A DNA stretch of 64,000 nucleotides from Desulfobulbus propionicus. GTDB taxonomy: Bacteria; Desulfobacterota; Desulfobulbia; Desulfobulbales; Desulfobulbaceae. Numbering within the stretch: the stretch's first letter is position 1; every line of letters begins with the position of its first letter. Location: positions 30,476 through 94,475 of the forward strand of contig PDTC01000022.1 in NCBI GenBank assembly GCA_002748735.1, in the 5' to 3' direction. Below, piece by piece: positions 35,368-44,918 of this stretch. Under the pieces are notes generated by a model, which was not told the DNA's origin, made no database searches, and worked only from the letters and a program-made list of their open reading frames with translations. The translations under genes and the position numbers were made by a program.

Positions 35368-36435
35368 TTACATACGGCTGTACAGCTCCAGGACCCGTTC
35401 TTTGGTCATGATCTGCTGCCAGTCCGGTCCCAGGCAGTTTTCCCAGAGAGGCGCCAGCCCCAGGGCAACCGAGGCCATGGTCTCCATGGATTCACGGGAG
35501 AGTTCGGCGGTGAGGTTGCGGGGCAGGGTGATGTCGTGCCTGTCCATCATCTGACGAAACTCTGCAACGCCCTGTGGATAAAACTCCTCCAGATAATCGA
35601 AGGTAATGCAGCAGCCGATACCGTGGTGGGTGCCAAGAACAAAACTGAGGCCATAACTGAGCGCATGGCAGGCCCCAACCTGGGAGTAGGCAATGCTCAT
35701 GCCGCCGAAGTAGGAGGCCATCATCAGTTTGTCGCTGGCATCTTCGTGGTCTTCGAGAAAGACCTGGCGGCAGAGTTCCAGGGATTTTTCTCCATAGGCG
35801 CAACTAAAGGCGTTAAGGTAGGTACCGGCCAGGGACTCGACGTCGTGGATGTAACAGTCCATACCGGTATAGAACCACTGTTCCTTGGGCACATCAGCGG
35901 TGAGCTCAGGATCAAGGACCATCTGGTCAAAAAGGGTGTAGTCGGAGTTAATCCCCAGCTTTTTTTCCGGGCCGGTGAGGACGGTGGTGCGCGACACTTC
36001 GGCCCCGGTACCGGAAAGTGTTGGTACGGCCACATGGTAGACCGCTGGATTGTTGATCAGGTCCCAGCCCTGGTAATCCTGGGCTGATCCAGGATTGGTG
36101 AGCAACAAACTGATTGCCTTGGCAATATCCATGGTAGAGCCGCCGCCGATGCCGATAATACCGTCAGGACAGACGGCAAACTGTTCCTGGAGTGTGTGCA
36201 CGAGCTCGTCAATATACCCGGTTTTGGGCTCATCCTTGACGTTGACGTGGAGGAGGGTATCGGTTGAGCGAAGCGGGAGGCGCCCCTCCAGTGCTGTACC
36301 CCGGAAAACATCATCGAGCACAAAAACCATGGGAGCACCGCTGGTTATCCGATGGGGGGTCAGGATATCGTCTAACTGATTGAAGCATCCGCGTCCGAAG
36401 ATGATGCCGGGGACTATTCTGAAATTTCTGTACAT
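35368..36435 (-). CDS. kdnB: 3-deoxy-alpha-D-manno-octulosonate 8-oxidase (KdnB-type iron-containing alcohol dehydrogenase)
   Basis: 355 residues from ATG 36435. The body matches, from memory, Shewanella KdnB closely: FRIVPGIIFGRGCFNQLDDIL, GIIGIGGGSTMDIAKAISLLL, YQGWDLINNP, SGTGAEVSRTTVLTGPEKKLG, and metal ligands in GMDCYIHDVES, GACHALSYG and GTHHGIG. KdnB oxidises Kdo at C8, after which KdnA aminates it to 8-amino-Kdo for the LPS inner core. KdnA is not visible in the window. The long frame to 36744 is an N-terminal artefact. It is convergent with the DUF3108 gene. Confidence 0.85.
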   Translation of the reverse strand: MYRNFRIVPGIIFGRGCFNQLDDILTPHRITSGAPMVFVLDDVFRGTALEGRLPLRSTDTLLHVNVKDEPKTGYIDELVHTLQEQFAVCPDGIIGIGGGSTMDIAKAISLLLTNPGSAQDYQGWDLINNPAVYHVAVPTLSGTGAEVSRTTVLTGPEKKLGINSDYTLFDQMVLDPELTADVPKEQWFYTGMDCYIHDVESLAGTYLNAFSCAYGEKSLELCRQVFLEDHEDASDKLMMASYFGGMSIAYSQVGACHALSYGLSFVLGTHHGIGCCITFDYLEEFYPQGVAEFRQMMDRHDITLPRNLTAELSRESMETMASVALGLAPLWENCLGPDWQQIMTKERVLELYSRM

Positions 36436-36816
36436 CTGGCTTCTCGCTGGTAAAAATGTTTGGGAAGTGTGGCTGCCGAGACCATGGGACGGCAGGGTGC
36501 GGCACCTGTACCACCAGCATCTGCATGCCAGATGCTCGAGAAAAAAGCAAGGGGATACTGGAGAAATCTGTACCGCGCCTGGATTGATAGGGCGAAAGAG
36601 CAAAGTGCAAAGACAGCGGGCAAGGTGCAAAAAGAACTGCCAAGTATACCGGTACATTGAACTGGTCCAACCAGTCCGATGTTGCGGCGAGACCTTTGAG
36701 AAAGGAGGGGTTCCCCGGAAAAAGCGAACCCTGAAGGGGCACATATTGCTAGTTATCTGAATACACTTTCTTTTTTTAGGAGTACCAAAGAATTACCCCT
36801 GTCAAAGGCGCTTTTG

Positions 36817-36846
36817 TTACCGTTTGCAGCGATAACGTGATATACT
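36817..36846 (+). promoter_or_regulatory. Possible promoter of the PilZ-like gene
   Basis: TTACCG at 36817, 18-base spacer, TATACT at 36841; strong -10, weak -35. Confidence 0.3.
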
Positions 36847-36921
36847 AAAAAAAAGAGAAGAGAGAAGATATACGTGCTGGTTCTCCGGGTCAATTCCATG
36901 ACAGAGGAGGCAGAGAAGATT

Positions 36922-37239
36922 ATGCAAAATACACAGGATCTGCGACGATACAAGCGCGTCGACGTTAACAGCACTTCCGTAAACGTAACCGACGGGTACA
37001 TCTTCTGCACTGGGCAGTTAGCCAATATCTCCGGGGTTGGCGCCTGCCTCAAACAATTACCATGCTCCCTGGACAGGGAGGCTGAGCGAATTACGGTGTT
37101 TATCAATGATGCTGGTTTCCAGCCGGTGCTGCATCTGCAGCCGGTGTGGTCTGAGGACAGTGTCTCCGGCAAGGTGCTCGGAGGCCTGATCAAGAACACC
37201 CCTGATAACTGGAAGCAGTATCTTGGGATGAAGTCCTGA
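36922..37239 (+). CDS. Small PilZ-like protein
   Basis: 105 residues from ATG 36922; a GAGGAGG run lies upstream, while earlier starts at 36874 (GTG) and 36898 (ATG) are less favoured. RRYKRVDVN resembles the R-x3-R c-di-GMP motif of PilZ, and GQLANISGVGACL the downstream (D/N)xSxxG motif. The rest forms short beta strands. If functional it would be a stand-alone c-di-GMP receptor. Isolated gene between kdnB and a gene-free stretch. Confidence 0.6.
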   Translation: MQNTQDLRRYKRVDVNSTSVNVTDGYIFCTGQLANISGVGACLKQLPCSLDREAERITVFINDAGFQPVLHLQPVWSEDSVSGKVLGGLIKNTPDNWKQYLGMKS

Positions 37240-37698
37240 GCCGGCTTTTCTGGCCTGTGACCGGAGGTTCTCTCTGATTGTTTTCCTCGATAAACAGGCT
37301 GCGCCGACCTGAAGGATCAGCCGGAGCGGCCTGTTGGCGCCATGTTATTATCGCCATCTCTCGAATTTTTTGCAGAAGATCTTGCGCTCTTGCTTTCCCT
37401 TGATATGCGCATCATCTGTGCTTCTTCTATAGATTTCCCCTCCGATCAACCGTTGTTATCCTGTTGTGTGCAACAGGGGTGCTGCTCTTTTTGCAGCTCC
37501 GAGGTGCAGTTGGCCAGAGGTGAGGGGGGTGACCGTTTTTTCTCCATATGCGTGGCAAGATAGATGCTTACCAGGGGCATTGTCTCCTCGCAGAACTGGA
37601 CCCTTTGAACCTGAGCAAACAGAACCCTTTCACTACCTTTTTCAGGTATTACTGCTGATCCAGGCAGATAACTACGTATTGAAGCTGACGCATGAGTG
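37240..37698. other. Gene-free region downstream of the PilZ-like gene
   Basis: 459 bases. A 73-residue plus-strand frame at 37342-37563 has no ribosome binding site and Cys-rich low-complexity content; I do not consider it a gene. Nothing else stands out. Confidence 0.4.
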
Positions 37699-37983
37699 CT
37701 ATTCCCGTTTATGGCAGAACAGGCAGCGGTAGGGTGGCGGGTGGGTATCAGCCAGAGGTGCAGTCCCTTTGGCGCTGTGACAGGGGGTGCATTGTTGTTC
37801 GGCCTTTTTCTTTTTCATGTGACGAAAAACCGTGTGAGCATCGTCCTGGGGCAGAGGAGGTGTGGTTTCAGGTGGCGCATTCAACAAAAACAGCAGTACC
37901 CCTCCGGTAAAACAGAGGAACAGCAGATTGAGGAGGCCTGTATACCGACGGTTTTTTGGTTGCAGCGTATCAGGGGTGGACAT
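37699..37983 (-). CDS. Membrane-anchored diheme c-type miniprotein
   Basis: 94 residues. A single N-terminal membrane helix (TGLLNLLFLCFTGGVLLFLL) is followed by a Pro-rich linker, a lysine-rich patch (HMKKKKAEQQ) and two CxxCH heme-binding motifs: CTPCHSAKG and CLFCHKRE, the second at the extreme C-terminus. Additional His residues (DAHTVF, ADTHP) could be sixth ligands. It probably sits on the periplasmic face and passes electrons. It lies 59 bases downstream of, and on the same strand as, the geranylgeranyl-reductase-like flavoprotein, which suggests a joint redox function. No recognised family. Confidence 0.72.
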   Translation of the reverse strand: MSTPDTLQPKNRRYTGLLNLLFLCFTGGVLLFLLNAPPETTPPLPQDDAHTVFRHMKKKKAEQQCTPCHSAKGTAPLADTHPPPYRCLFCHKRE

Positions 37984-38042
37984 GGGCCTTGTTGCTCTCT
38001 TTCATCGGCACTTCTGCATGCTCGTCAAGAACGCGGAGCACG

Positions 38043-39074
38043 TTACTTTGCCATTTCCATGGAGGTAAAATCAAGAAATTTCCAGCGAAGCAGGAGTAGC
38101 GACAGTTCCATGAGTACCGAACAACCTGGTCCGGTTCTGGTGGCCAACTCCAGCAGGCGGGTGTGACGGCGGTGACGGGCGAGCAGATGACGCATCGCCG
38201 GTGATAGCTGCGTTGCCCCGCAGATATGCCGGGCTACTTCCTCACCGGCAACAATCGCCGGGTATATGCCCTCGCCGGTAAGTCCCGACGCCAGCCCTGC
38301 CGCGTCACCCACCAGAAAGATGTTGTTAAAGCTGTGCCCCTGATAATCATAATTGACAAGACCGGCACGAAGGTGGCCGGCGGTCATTGTCACACCTCTT
38401 TGCTCAGCCCACTGGAACAGGCGTGTTTTAAGGGTTCTGAAATCAAACAATGAACTGTCCGCATATGCTCCTATGGAAAAGGTATTGCGATGGGGGAAAA
38501 TCCACCCGTATCCAGTGGCGAACAGTCGCCGTTCAAGATGCCAGCACATCGTGTGGCGCTGTCCTGGTATCTGGCAGTTCAGTCCCAGGCCTCTGCGCCG
38601 TGTACCAAGCCCGAGTAGGCGGCGTACCCGCGAATTTGCGCCGTCAGCACCAACAAGGTAATCGCAGACAAGCTTGCGCGGGCTGCCCTTATAGGTAAAC
38701 TGTACAGTTCTCCCTGTAAAATTTTGCACCCTGGCCTCGGGTATGATATCAGCGCCTGCATTAGCTGCCTCGGCCGCCATCCACTGACCAAGCTCTCTCC
38801 GGTTAACAGTGGCAATGATGGGGTTGTCACTGCGAACAACAACGCGCTGGAGGGGCGAAGAGAGGAACTGTTCCGGAAAACTTTGTTGGATGAGGTGGTC
38901 GGGAACTCTGCTGATCAGGCCGCTCCAGGTAATACCCCCGGCGCAGACCTTGTCACCAATGGTGGACTTTTGTTCAAGAACCGCAACCCGGCAGCCGTTT
39001 TTTGCCAGGTGTTTTGCGGCGCTCAACCCACCTGGTCCGGCACCCGCGATAACGACAGTATAGTGAGTACGCAT
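38043..39074 (-). CDS. Geranylgeranyl-reductase-family FAD oxidoreductase
   Basis: 343 residues. N-terminal FAD Rossmann block VVIAGAGPGGLSAAKHLAKNG, GDKVCAGGITW, the substrate-domain segment YLVGADGANSRVRRLLGL, and the second FAD motif NIFLVGDAAGLASGLTGEGI. The family reduces isoprenoid double bonds (menaquinone tails, archaeal-type lipids) or acts in related FAD chemistry. With ubiE and ubiX nearby, saturation of a menaquinone side chain is one possibility, but the substrate is not shown by the sequence. The miniprotein with two CxxCH motifs follows it. Confidence 0.85.
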   Translation of the reverse strand: MRTHYTVVIAGAGPGGLSAAKHLAKNGCRVAVLEQKSTIGDKVCAGGITWSGLISRVPDHLIQQSFPEQFLSSPLQRVVVRSDNPIIATVNRRELGQWMAAEAANAGADIIPEARVQNFTGRTVQFTYKGSPRKLVCDYLVGADGANSRVRRLLGLGTRRRGLGLNCQIPGQRHTMCWHLERRLFATGYGWIFPHRNTFSIGAYADSSLFDFRTLKTRLFQWAEQRGVTMTAGHLRAGLVNYDYQGHSFNNIFLVGDAAGLASGLTGEGIYPAIVAGEEVARHICGATQLSPAMRHLLARHRRHTRLLELATRTGPGCSVLMELSLLLLRWKFLDFTSMEMAK

Positions 39075-39234
39075 ACGCTACTGTTGACCTGGGCAGGAAG
39101 TAAACAAGATATTGGGTAAGAGGCAGGTCGCTGCTTGCCTTTACCGCGCTGATACTCTATTTTCAGCTCGTTGGCTGCTGTATGCAGGACCACCGGCAAA
39201 ATATCAACCCTTTTTTCATAGCACAGGAATCCTC

Positions 39235-41865
39235 ATGGACAACATAAAAAAAATATATCTTAGAGATTACACGCCGCCCCAGTACCTGGTCGATGCCGTT
39301 AATCTCCGGGTGGAGCTTGACCCGGTTGCCACCCGGATAACGGCTACGCTGCAATGCCGCGCCAACGGTCCGGCCAAAAAGCCGCTGGTTTTTTATGGTG
39401 AAAAATTTGATGTGGAAGGCGTGGAAATCGACGGTAGGCTGCTTGACGAGGATGAATACAGTTTTTCTCAGGGTTCGCTGACCATCCCCGAGGTGCCGGT
39501 CGAGCCCTTCACGCTCACCACTGTCACCCTGGTAAATCCTGAAGCCAATACAGCTCTGGAAGGGTTGTACCGATCATCAGCAAACTACTGTACACAGTGT
39601 GAGGCTGAGGGTTTTCGCAAAATCACCTGTTTTCCCGATCGACCCGATGTCTTGAGCGTCTTCACCACGACCATTATTGCCCCAAAAAATGAAGCTCCGG
39701 TGCTGCTGGCAAACGGCAATCTCGTCGATTCGGGAGATCTTGCTGATGGTCGTCACTGGGCCACCTGGCATGATCCTTTTCCCAAGCCCTGTTATCTGTT
39801 TGCGCTGGTGGCCGGTAACCTGGTCTGTATCCGTGACAGCTTTACTACCATGAGCGGACGGACGATTGATCTGCGCATCTACGTGGAGCCACGCAATCAG
39901 GCCAAGTGCGCTCACGCCATGAAAGCCCTCAAAAAAGCCATGCGCTGGGACGAAGAGCAGTTTGGCCGCGAATATGACCTGGATATCTACATGATTGTCG
40001 CTGTCGATGACTTCAACATGGGGGCCATGGAGAACAAGGGACTCAATATCTTTAACTCCAAGTATGTACTGGCGTTACCAGAAACAGCCACCGATGCCGA
40101 CTTTGCCGGTGTTGAAGGGGTTATTGCCCATGAATACTTCCATAACTGGACGGGTAACCGCATCACCTGCCGTGACTGGTTTCAGCTGAGTCTCAAGGAG
40201 GGGCTTACTGTCTTTCGTGATCAAGAGTTCAGTGCCGATATGGGCTCGAGGCCGGTTAAACGCATTCAGGACGCCAATATAATCCGGTCTGTGCAGTTTC
40301 GCGAGGATGCCGGCCCCATGGCCCATCCAGTGCGACCAGATGCCTTTGTCGAGATCAACAATTTTTATACGGTGACCGTCTACAACAAGGGTGCGGAGCT
40401 TATTCGTATGCAGCACACCCTGCTGGGCAGGGAACGATTTCGTCGGGGCATGGATCTCTACTTTCAACGCTATGACGGTCAGGCAGTGACCTGCGAAGAT
40501 TTTCTCGGGTGTATGGCAGATGCCGGAGAACGGGACCTGCATCAGTTTCATCGCTGGTACACCCAGGCGGGAACACCTAAGCTGCATATCTCCGAGGAGT
40601 GGCATGGCCAGACCTACAGGCTCACTCTCCGGCAGGAATATCCTGCGCCTCCAGGCCAGCCAGACAATCTCCCTTTTCATATCCCGGTTATTGTCGGGCT
40701 CCTTGCAGAAGAGGATGGCCGCCCCATACCTCTGGAAGATGGCGCAGTCTCCCGGCTTCTCGAATTGACCGAGGCTGAGCAGACCTTTGAGTTCGCAAAT
40801 CTTCCGGCAAAACCGGTGTGCTCACTGCTGCGTAATTTTTCAGCGCCGGTTAAGGTGGTGTTTGAACGTCCCCAGAGCCAGCTGGCGTTGCTGATGGCTC
40901 ATGACAGCGATGCCTTCAATCGCTGGGATGCCGGACAGCAACTGATGCTCAGGCACCTGCTTGCCAGGCTCCAGCAGCGAGAAGATGAACCAGATGACGG
41001 GCCTGATGATCAGCTGATTGAAGCGGTAAAAACGGTGTTGCTCGACGACCAGGAAGAGCATGCCTTTCTTGCCAAAATGCTTACCCTGCCCAGTGAGACC
41101 TGGATCGGTCAGCATCTTGACCGCATAGATCCGATACGTGTGTTTGAGGTACGACGTCAACTGCAGGCGCATCTTGGAGGACAGCTCCGAGAGGAGTTAC
41201 TCCATCGCTATCAGCAGTTGAGCACAGATGATGACGTCTATCGTTTCACGGCCAAAGAAAGCGGTCGTCGGTCACTGCGTAACTGCTGTCTACAGTATTT
41301 GCTCAGCAGGGCGAGACAGGGACGTCTTGCACCCGAACTGCTGGAGCTGGGACGCCTGCAGTATGCGAATGCCGGTAACATGACAGATCGTATCGCCGCT
41401 CTTGCAGCAGTGGTGCAAGCTGAGCAGGGACTTGCCGATGAGCTGCTCACCGATTTCTATGCAAAGTGGCAGGATGATCCCCTGGTTGTGGACAAGTGGC
41501 TTGCCCTGCAGGCCGCTTCAAGTCTTCCCGGCACCCTGGAACGAGTTCGGGCCCTTATGGAGCATCCTGCCTTTACCCTACGCAATCCCAACAAGGTCCG
41601 AGCCCTTATCGGTACGTTCTGCAGCTATAATCACCTCCATTTTCATGCAGAGGACGGGAGCGGTTACCAGTTTCTCGGTGAGCAGGTTTTGGCCCTTGAT
41701 GCACTCAATCCCCAGGTGGCAGCCAGGATGCTCACCCCGCTCACCCTGTGGCGAAAATTTACTGAAGCACGGGGCCGGCTGATGAAAAAACATCTGGAGG
41801 AGATCGGTGAGAATGTCAGGCTGAGTCGTGATGTGCGCGAGATAATTGCCCGCAGCCTCGAATAA
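39235..41865 (+). CDS. pepN: Aminopeptidase N (M1 family)
   Basis: Zinc aminopeptidase of the cytosol that trims peptides. 876 residues from ATG 39235 (ACAGGA upstream); the longer frame to 39112 is artefactual. M1 landmarks: CEAEGFRKITCFPDRPD, the exopeptidase motif GAMENKGLN, the zinc site HEYFHNWTGN (His299, Glu300, His303, from codon positions), and Glu in LKEGLTVFRDQEFS. The C-terminal half has the Ig-like and helical domains of gammaproteobacterial PepN. Single gene, flanked by gaps. Confidence 0.95.
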   Translation: MDNIKKIYLRDYTPPQYLVDAVNLRVELDPVATRITATLQCRANGPAKKPLVFYGEKFDVEGVEIDGRLLDEDEYSFSQGSLTIPEVPVEPFTLTTVTLVNPEANTALEGLYRSSANYCTQCEAEGFRKITCFPDRPDVLSVFTTTIIAPKNEAPVLLANGNLVDSGDLADGRHWATWHDPFPKPCYLFALVAGNLVCIRDSFTTMSGRTIDLRIYVEPRNQAKCAHAMKALKKAMRWDEEQFGREYDLDIYMIVAVDDFNMGAMENKGLNIFNSKYVLALPETATDADFAGVEGVIAHEYFHNWTGNRITCRDWFQLSLKEGLTVFRDQEFSADMGSRPVKRIQDANIIRSVQFREDAGPMAHPVRPDAFVEINNFYTVTVYNKGAELIRMQHTLLGRERFRRGMDLYFQRYDGQAVTCEDFLGCMADAGERDLHQFHRWYTQAGTPKLHISEEWHGQTYRLTLRQEYPAPPGQPDNLPFHIPVIVGLLAEEDGRPIPLEDGAVSRLLELTEAEQTFEFANLPAKPVCSLLRNFSAPVKVVFERPQSQLALLMAHDSDAFNRWDAGQQLMLRHLLARLQQREDEPDDGPDDQLIEAVKTVLLDDQEEHAFLAKMLTLPSETWIGQHLDRIDPIRVFEVRRQLQAHLGGQLREELLHRYQQLSTDDDVYRFTAKESGRRSLRNCCLQYLLSRARQGRLAPELLELGRLQYANAGNMTDRIAALAAVVQAEQGLADELLTDFYAKWQDDPLVVDKWLALQAASSLPGTLERVRALMEHPAFTLRNPNKVRALIGTFCSYNHLHFHAEDGSGYQFLGEQVLALDALNPQVAARMLTPLTLWRKFTEARGRLMKKHLEEIGENVRLSRDVREIIARSLE

Positions 41866-42187
41866 CGGGAACCTGACGACCCCGTTGCCCGCGGCGGTTT
41901 CGTGTGGACCTCTTTTTTTCTGTCAGCTGTTGATCTGTTGGTCCACTGTCGCTTTTACGGGTACCTTGAGAAAAAACAACGAGGCAATGCGGTGAGATTT
42001 GGTAGTTACGGCATCTGGGAAAAGTTACCGCAGATATAGGGGGGGCTCTTGCAAAGATAACTTGTTGAGACAGCATGCAGAGGTTCCAGCGCGCTGCGCG
42101 CGCCAGAACAGCGAGTATACCTTACCGAAAGTCAGCCTGGTCTCTCTAGCAGCTGCCAACGTAGTTGAAAGCTTCTCCTTTCCAGGG
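41866..42187. other. Intergenic region with a short palindrome
   Basis: 322 bases with no gene. It contains an imperfect hairpin GTTCCAGCGCGC-TGC-GCGCGCCAGAAC at 42083-42109, related in design to the perfect palindrome at 56654-56680. The rest is unremarkable. Confidence 0.5.
42083..42109. repeat. Short palindromic element, second family, copy 1
   Basis: 27 bases, arms GTTCCAGCGCGC and GCGCGCCAGAAC with loop TGC; two mismatched positions. Same outline GTTCCnGCGnGCTGCGCnCGCCnGAAC as the copy at 56654. Confidence 0.55.
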
Positions 42188-43123
42188 TTAACCTCCAGCC
42201 TGCAAGGAGCGGCGTTGCTGTTCCCGCTCCTTCTTCAACTCCAGGTACTCCTCTTCGGCACGACGCAGGCTCTCCTCCTGATTCTTACGCATTTTTGCAA
42301 TCTTGGCGCGAACCTTCTCCTGGTTGAGCTGTAACACCTGGGCACCGAATAGGGCACTGGCCAGGTACTTGAAAGCAAAGAGCATCAATTCCACGTCATC
42401 GTCGCGGATCTTCTCCACGGTCTGGGCATCAACCTCATAAGTTTGAAGAAACTGCGAGTCAAAGACAAAGCTCCTGAAGGACTCCAGATCGGTCGAGGCC
42501 ATGAAAAACATGCGCTGGGCCTGTTCACTGAGCTCGGCCTGGCGACCGAATGACTTGCGTCGCATCACCAACCGCAGCCACTCTTTGTTCATCTCGTCAC
42601 GCAGATCCACGCCCTGGTCAGCCCGCCATTCCCTGATGGTCCAGTGTTTGGGTTCTTCATGTCCTTTGCAGTGCGGTTCCTTGACAATAAAGAAAAATTT
42701 TTCTTCCCGGCTCTCTTCTCCACTTTCATGAAAATCGGCCATACCCACCGGATAATATCGACAGGCTGAAGGACGGTCTTCATAGACGGTACACCCCTCA
42801 GGAGTGACAAAGGGACAGCCACCTGTCTCTTCATCGAGTTTGAGCCGTACTCCAGGCATATCAGTCTTTTCGAGATACTCGGGGGTGGCATACTGAGTGA
42901 TGAATTCGGCTGATGAAATTCCCAGACGTTTGCGCAGCATCAGGATATCATATGGGGTCAGGATAATTTTGATATTGTGACAACAGGCGGTAAAACAACT
43001 CACCCCGGGATGACAGGCAAACTGCAACGGGGAATCCAGTGTCAGTTTCTGCGGCAAAATATTCGAAGGATTCTTGTCAGTCGCCCCAAACAATCCCTTG
43101 TCGACATGCTGATCGCCGGTCAT
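42188..43123 (-). CDS. YkgJ-family cysteine-cluster protein
   Basis: 311 residues. Cys-rich centre CHPGVSCFTACCHN, CPFVTPEGCTVYEDRPSACRYYP is the YkgJ/Fe-S or zinc-binding module (C-x(n)-CC...C...C...C). The C-terminal part is a helical, charged coiled coil (RAKIAKMRKNQEESLRRAEEE). Family members are thought to bind metal and some assist Fe-S or flagellar functions; its role here is unknown. Single gene on the minus strand. Confidence 0.82.
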   Translation of the reverse strand: MTGDQHVDKGLFGATDKNPSNILPQKLTLDSPLQFACHPGVSCFTACCHNIKIILTPYDILMLRKRLGISSAEFITQYATPEYLEKTDMPGVRLKLDEETGGCPFVTPEGCTVYEDRPSACRYYPVGMADFHESGEESREEKFFFIVKEPHCKGHEEPKHWTIREWRADQGVDLRDEMNKEWLRLVMRRKSFGRQAELSEQAQRMFFMASTDLESFRSFVFDSQFLQTYEVDAQTVEKIRDDDVELMLFAFKYLASALFGAQVLQLNQEKVRAKIAKMRKNQEESLRRAEEEYLELKKEREQQRRSLQAGG

Positions 43124-43407
43124 TATGCACCCTCACTTGCAATGAAAAAGAAAGACAGCGTATTGGTGGCAAAATACTATAACACCTTCGAGGGTTCTGT
43201 CAATCAACATAAAAAAAGATAAATTTTTTCAGGTATATAGGTGTCGCCGGCGGTGAATCCCCATTCATTTTTTTCTTTGGCAGGTACTCCTGGAGGGATG
43301 AGAGGGAAGAAAAAAAGAACGGTTGTGCATCAATTGGATTTTATTTCTTTACAGAAATGGTAAAAGGCTGGTAGACATCAATCCACGAATGGTTACTGTA
43401 CATACTT

Positions 43408-43605
43408 ATGAAAAAACTTTTGCTCAACCCTATAGATATATCCAAGGCCGAGACGCTTGTCTATCACCTACCCAACGGGCCTTCGCTCTCCCTCGATATG
43501 AACGGCCTTTTTGACGTTGTTGATATTGGCATGGAACAAGGTGATATCTGTGACACTTCGGACATCGACGGCGTCATCCATTTTTTTCCGAAAGGTAATG
43601 CCTGA
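43408..43605 (+). CDS. Possible small protein upstream of the PHP phosphatase
   Basis: 65 residues, MKKLLLNPIDISKAETLVYH... ending VIHFFPKGNA. It has no signal peptide or recognised family and no clear ribosome binding site, but the codon pattern and the position 55 bases upstream of the PHP gene make it a plausible small gene. I do not recognise it. Confidence 0.3.
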   Translation: MKKLLLNPIDISKAETLVYHLPNGPSLSLDMNGLFDVVDIGMEQGDICDTSDIDGVIHFFPKGNA

Positions 43606-43660
43606 GGTACGGTAGGCAACCACGCCGACACTTCACTCCAGCGCCTTGCAACGGCTGAAC

Positions 43661-44452
43661 ATGCGGCCCACCATAGATACCAGCCTTGATGGCCATGTCC
43701 ATACCCGGCTCTGTCTGCATGCCAAAGGCGAGATGGAAGAGTATGTTCAGGCCGCGATCCAGAAGGGCCTGGCCTGTCTGACCTTTTTGGAACATCTCGA
43801 GGTCGGCATCACCTACCCGCACCGCACCTGGCTCACACCAGAAGACTTTGAAGAGTACTTCAGGGAGGGGCAGCGGCTCAAACAGAAATATAGGGATAAG
43901 ATCCGTATCCGTCTGGGTGTAGAGACCGGTTACAACCCGGAAAAGGTTGAGGAGATTCGTGCCCGCCTCGAGGAGTACCCGGTAGAAACTGTCGGCCTCT
44001 CCTACCACTTCTACCGGATCGCTGATGGCCATTACAATATGGTCAGCAAATCTTCCTTCAACATGAAGGCCTTGATGGAAGAGGGGGCTGAACGGGTGGC
44101 AACACAGTACTTTACCACTCTTCTGGAGGCGATACAGGCGCTTGATGTCAGCTTCCTCTGCCATCTTGACGCCGTTCTACGGCACATGCCAGAGATGACC
44201 CTGACAAGGGCGCATCATCAGCAGATCGACGCGCTGCTCGACACCATGGCTGCTCGGTCCATTGGTTTAGAGATCAATACCTCGGGTATCCCCCACCGGG
44301 GTATGCCCTATCCGGAGACCGACATCATCGGCCGGGCTGTGAGGAGGGGGATCTGGTTGCAGGCAGGTTCGGACGCACACACCCCCACAGATGTGGGACG
44401 ATATTTCTCTCAGCTTCCTGAACTAATCAGGGAGAGCTTCATGAAACCATAA
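43661..44452 (+). CDS. PHP-domain histidinol-phosphatase-like protein
   Basis: 263 residues from ATG 43661; a TTG at 43646 would add five. PHP metal site: LDGHVHTRLC (H-x-H), FLEHLEVG, VETGYNP, YHFYRIADGH, HLDAVLRH, EINTSG and SDAHTPTDVG. The layout matches HisK/HisJ histidinol phosphatases (hydrolysis of histidinol phosphate to histidinol). No other his gene is near, so other phosphoesters are possible. Confidence 0.85.
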   Translation: MRPTIDTSLDGHVHTRLCLHAKGEMEEYVQAAIQKGLACLTFLEHLEVGITYPHRTWLTPEDFEEYFREGQRLKQKYRDKIRIRLGVETGYNPEKVEEIRARLEEYPVETVGLSYHFYRIADGHYNMVSKSSFNMKALMEEGAERVATQYFTTLLEAIQALDVSFLCHLDAVLRHMPEMTLTRAHHQQIDALLDTMAARSIGLEINTSGIPHRGMPYPETDIIGRAVRRGIWLQAGSDAHTPTDVGRYFSQLPELIRESFMKP

Positions 44453-44918
44453 GAAGCGTTTGTAAGGCGTATTCCGCGGTGTTGTGCAACAAGAGAACCC
44501 TTGAGCAATCTTTTTGTCTGTCTAGTTCTGTCTATATTGTTATCCTCTGCTTGCCACTCTGCCTTGTTCTGCAGATCAATTGGGTAGGATGTCCTTCCCA
44601 GCTCACACCGAGAGGACAGACAACAGTCGGTATGGTCCAGGGGCAGAACAGGCCAAGCACTGTAAGAGCAACAACTGATTATCAGTCAAGCCGCTCTGTT
44701 CTCTTGCTTTCGTCATTTGCGCCTTTCAAGTAATATACTGGTTTTTATAGATATTTTTTTCTGATTCTGACGTTTTTCCCTTGACAAGCTAACAGAGAGT
44801 TTGCAGGGTTGCTATGCATTGTGATGCTGATATGTTGCTTTTCAAAAACACCTTCTGCTATGTTTTGTGACGACCTGAGCGCTGCCAGGGTGCCCTCTGT
44901 ACAGGAAGAGGGATCTTT
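44453..44918. other. Gene-free region upstream of rsmE
   Basis: 466 bases. One 84-residue frame at 44479-44733 is Leu/Ser-rich without a ribosome binding site and is not supported. I see no clear promoter, terminator or RNA element. Confidence 0.4.

Noticed and set aside
35350-36087. 245-codon plus-strand frame opposite kdnB
   Set aside because: Antisense shadow; the minus-strand KdnB frame has clear metal and NAD motifs.
37342-37563. 73-residue Cys-containing frame
   Set aside because: No ribosome binding site, low-complexity composition, no family match.
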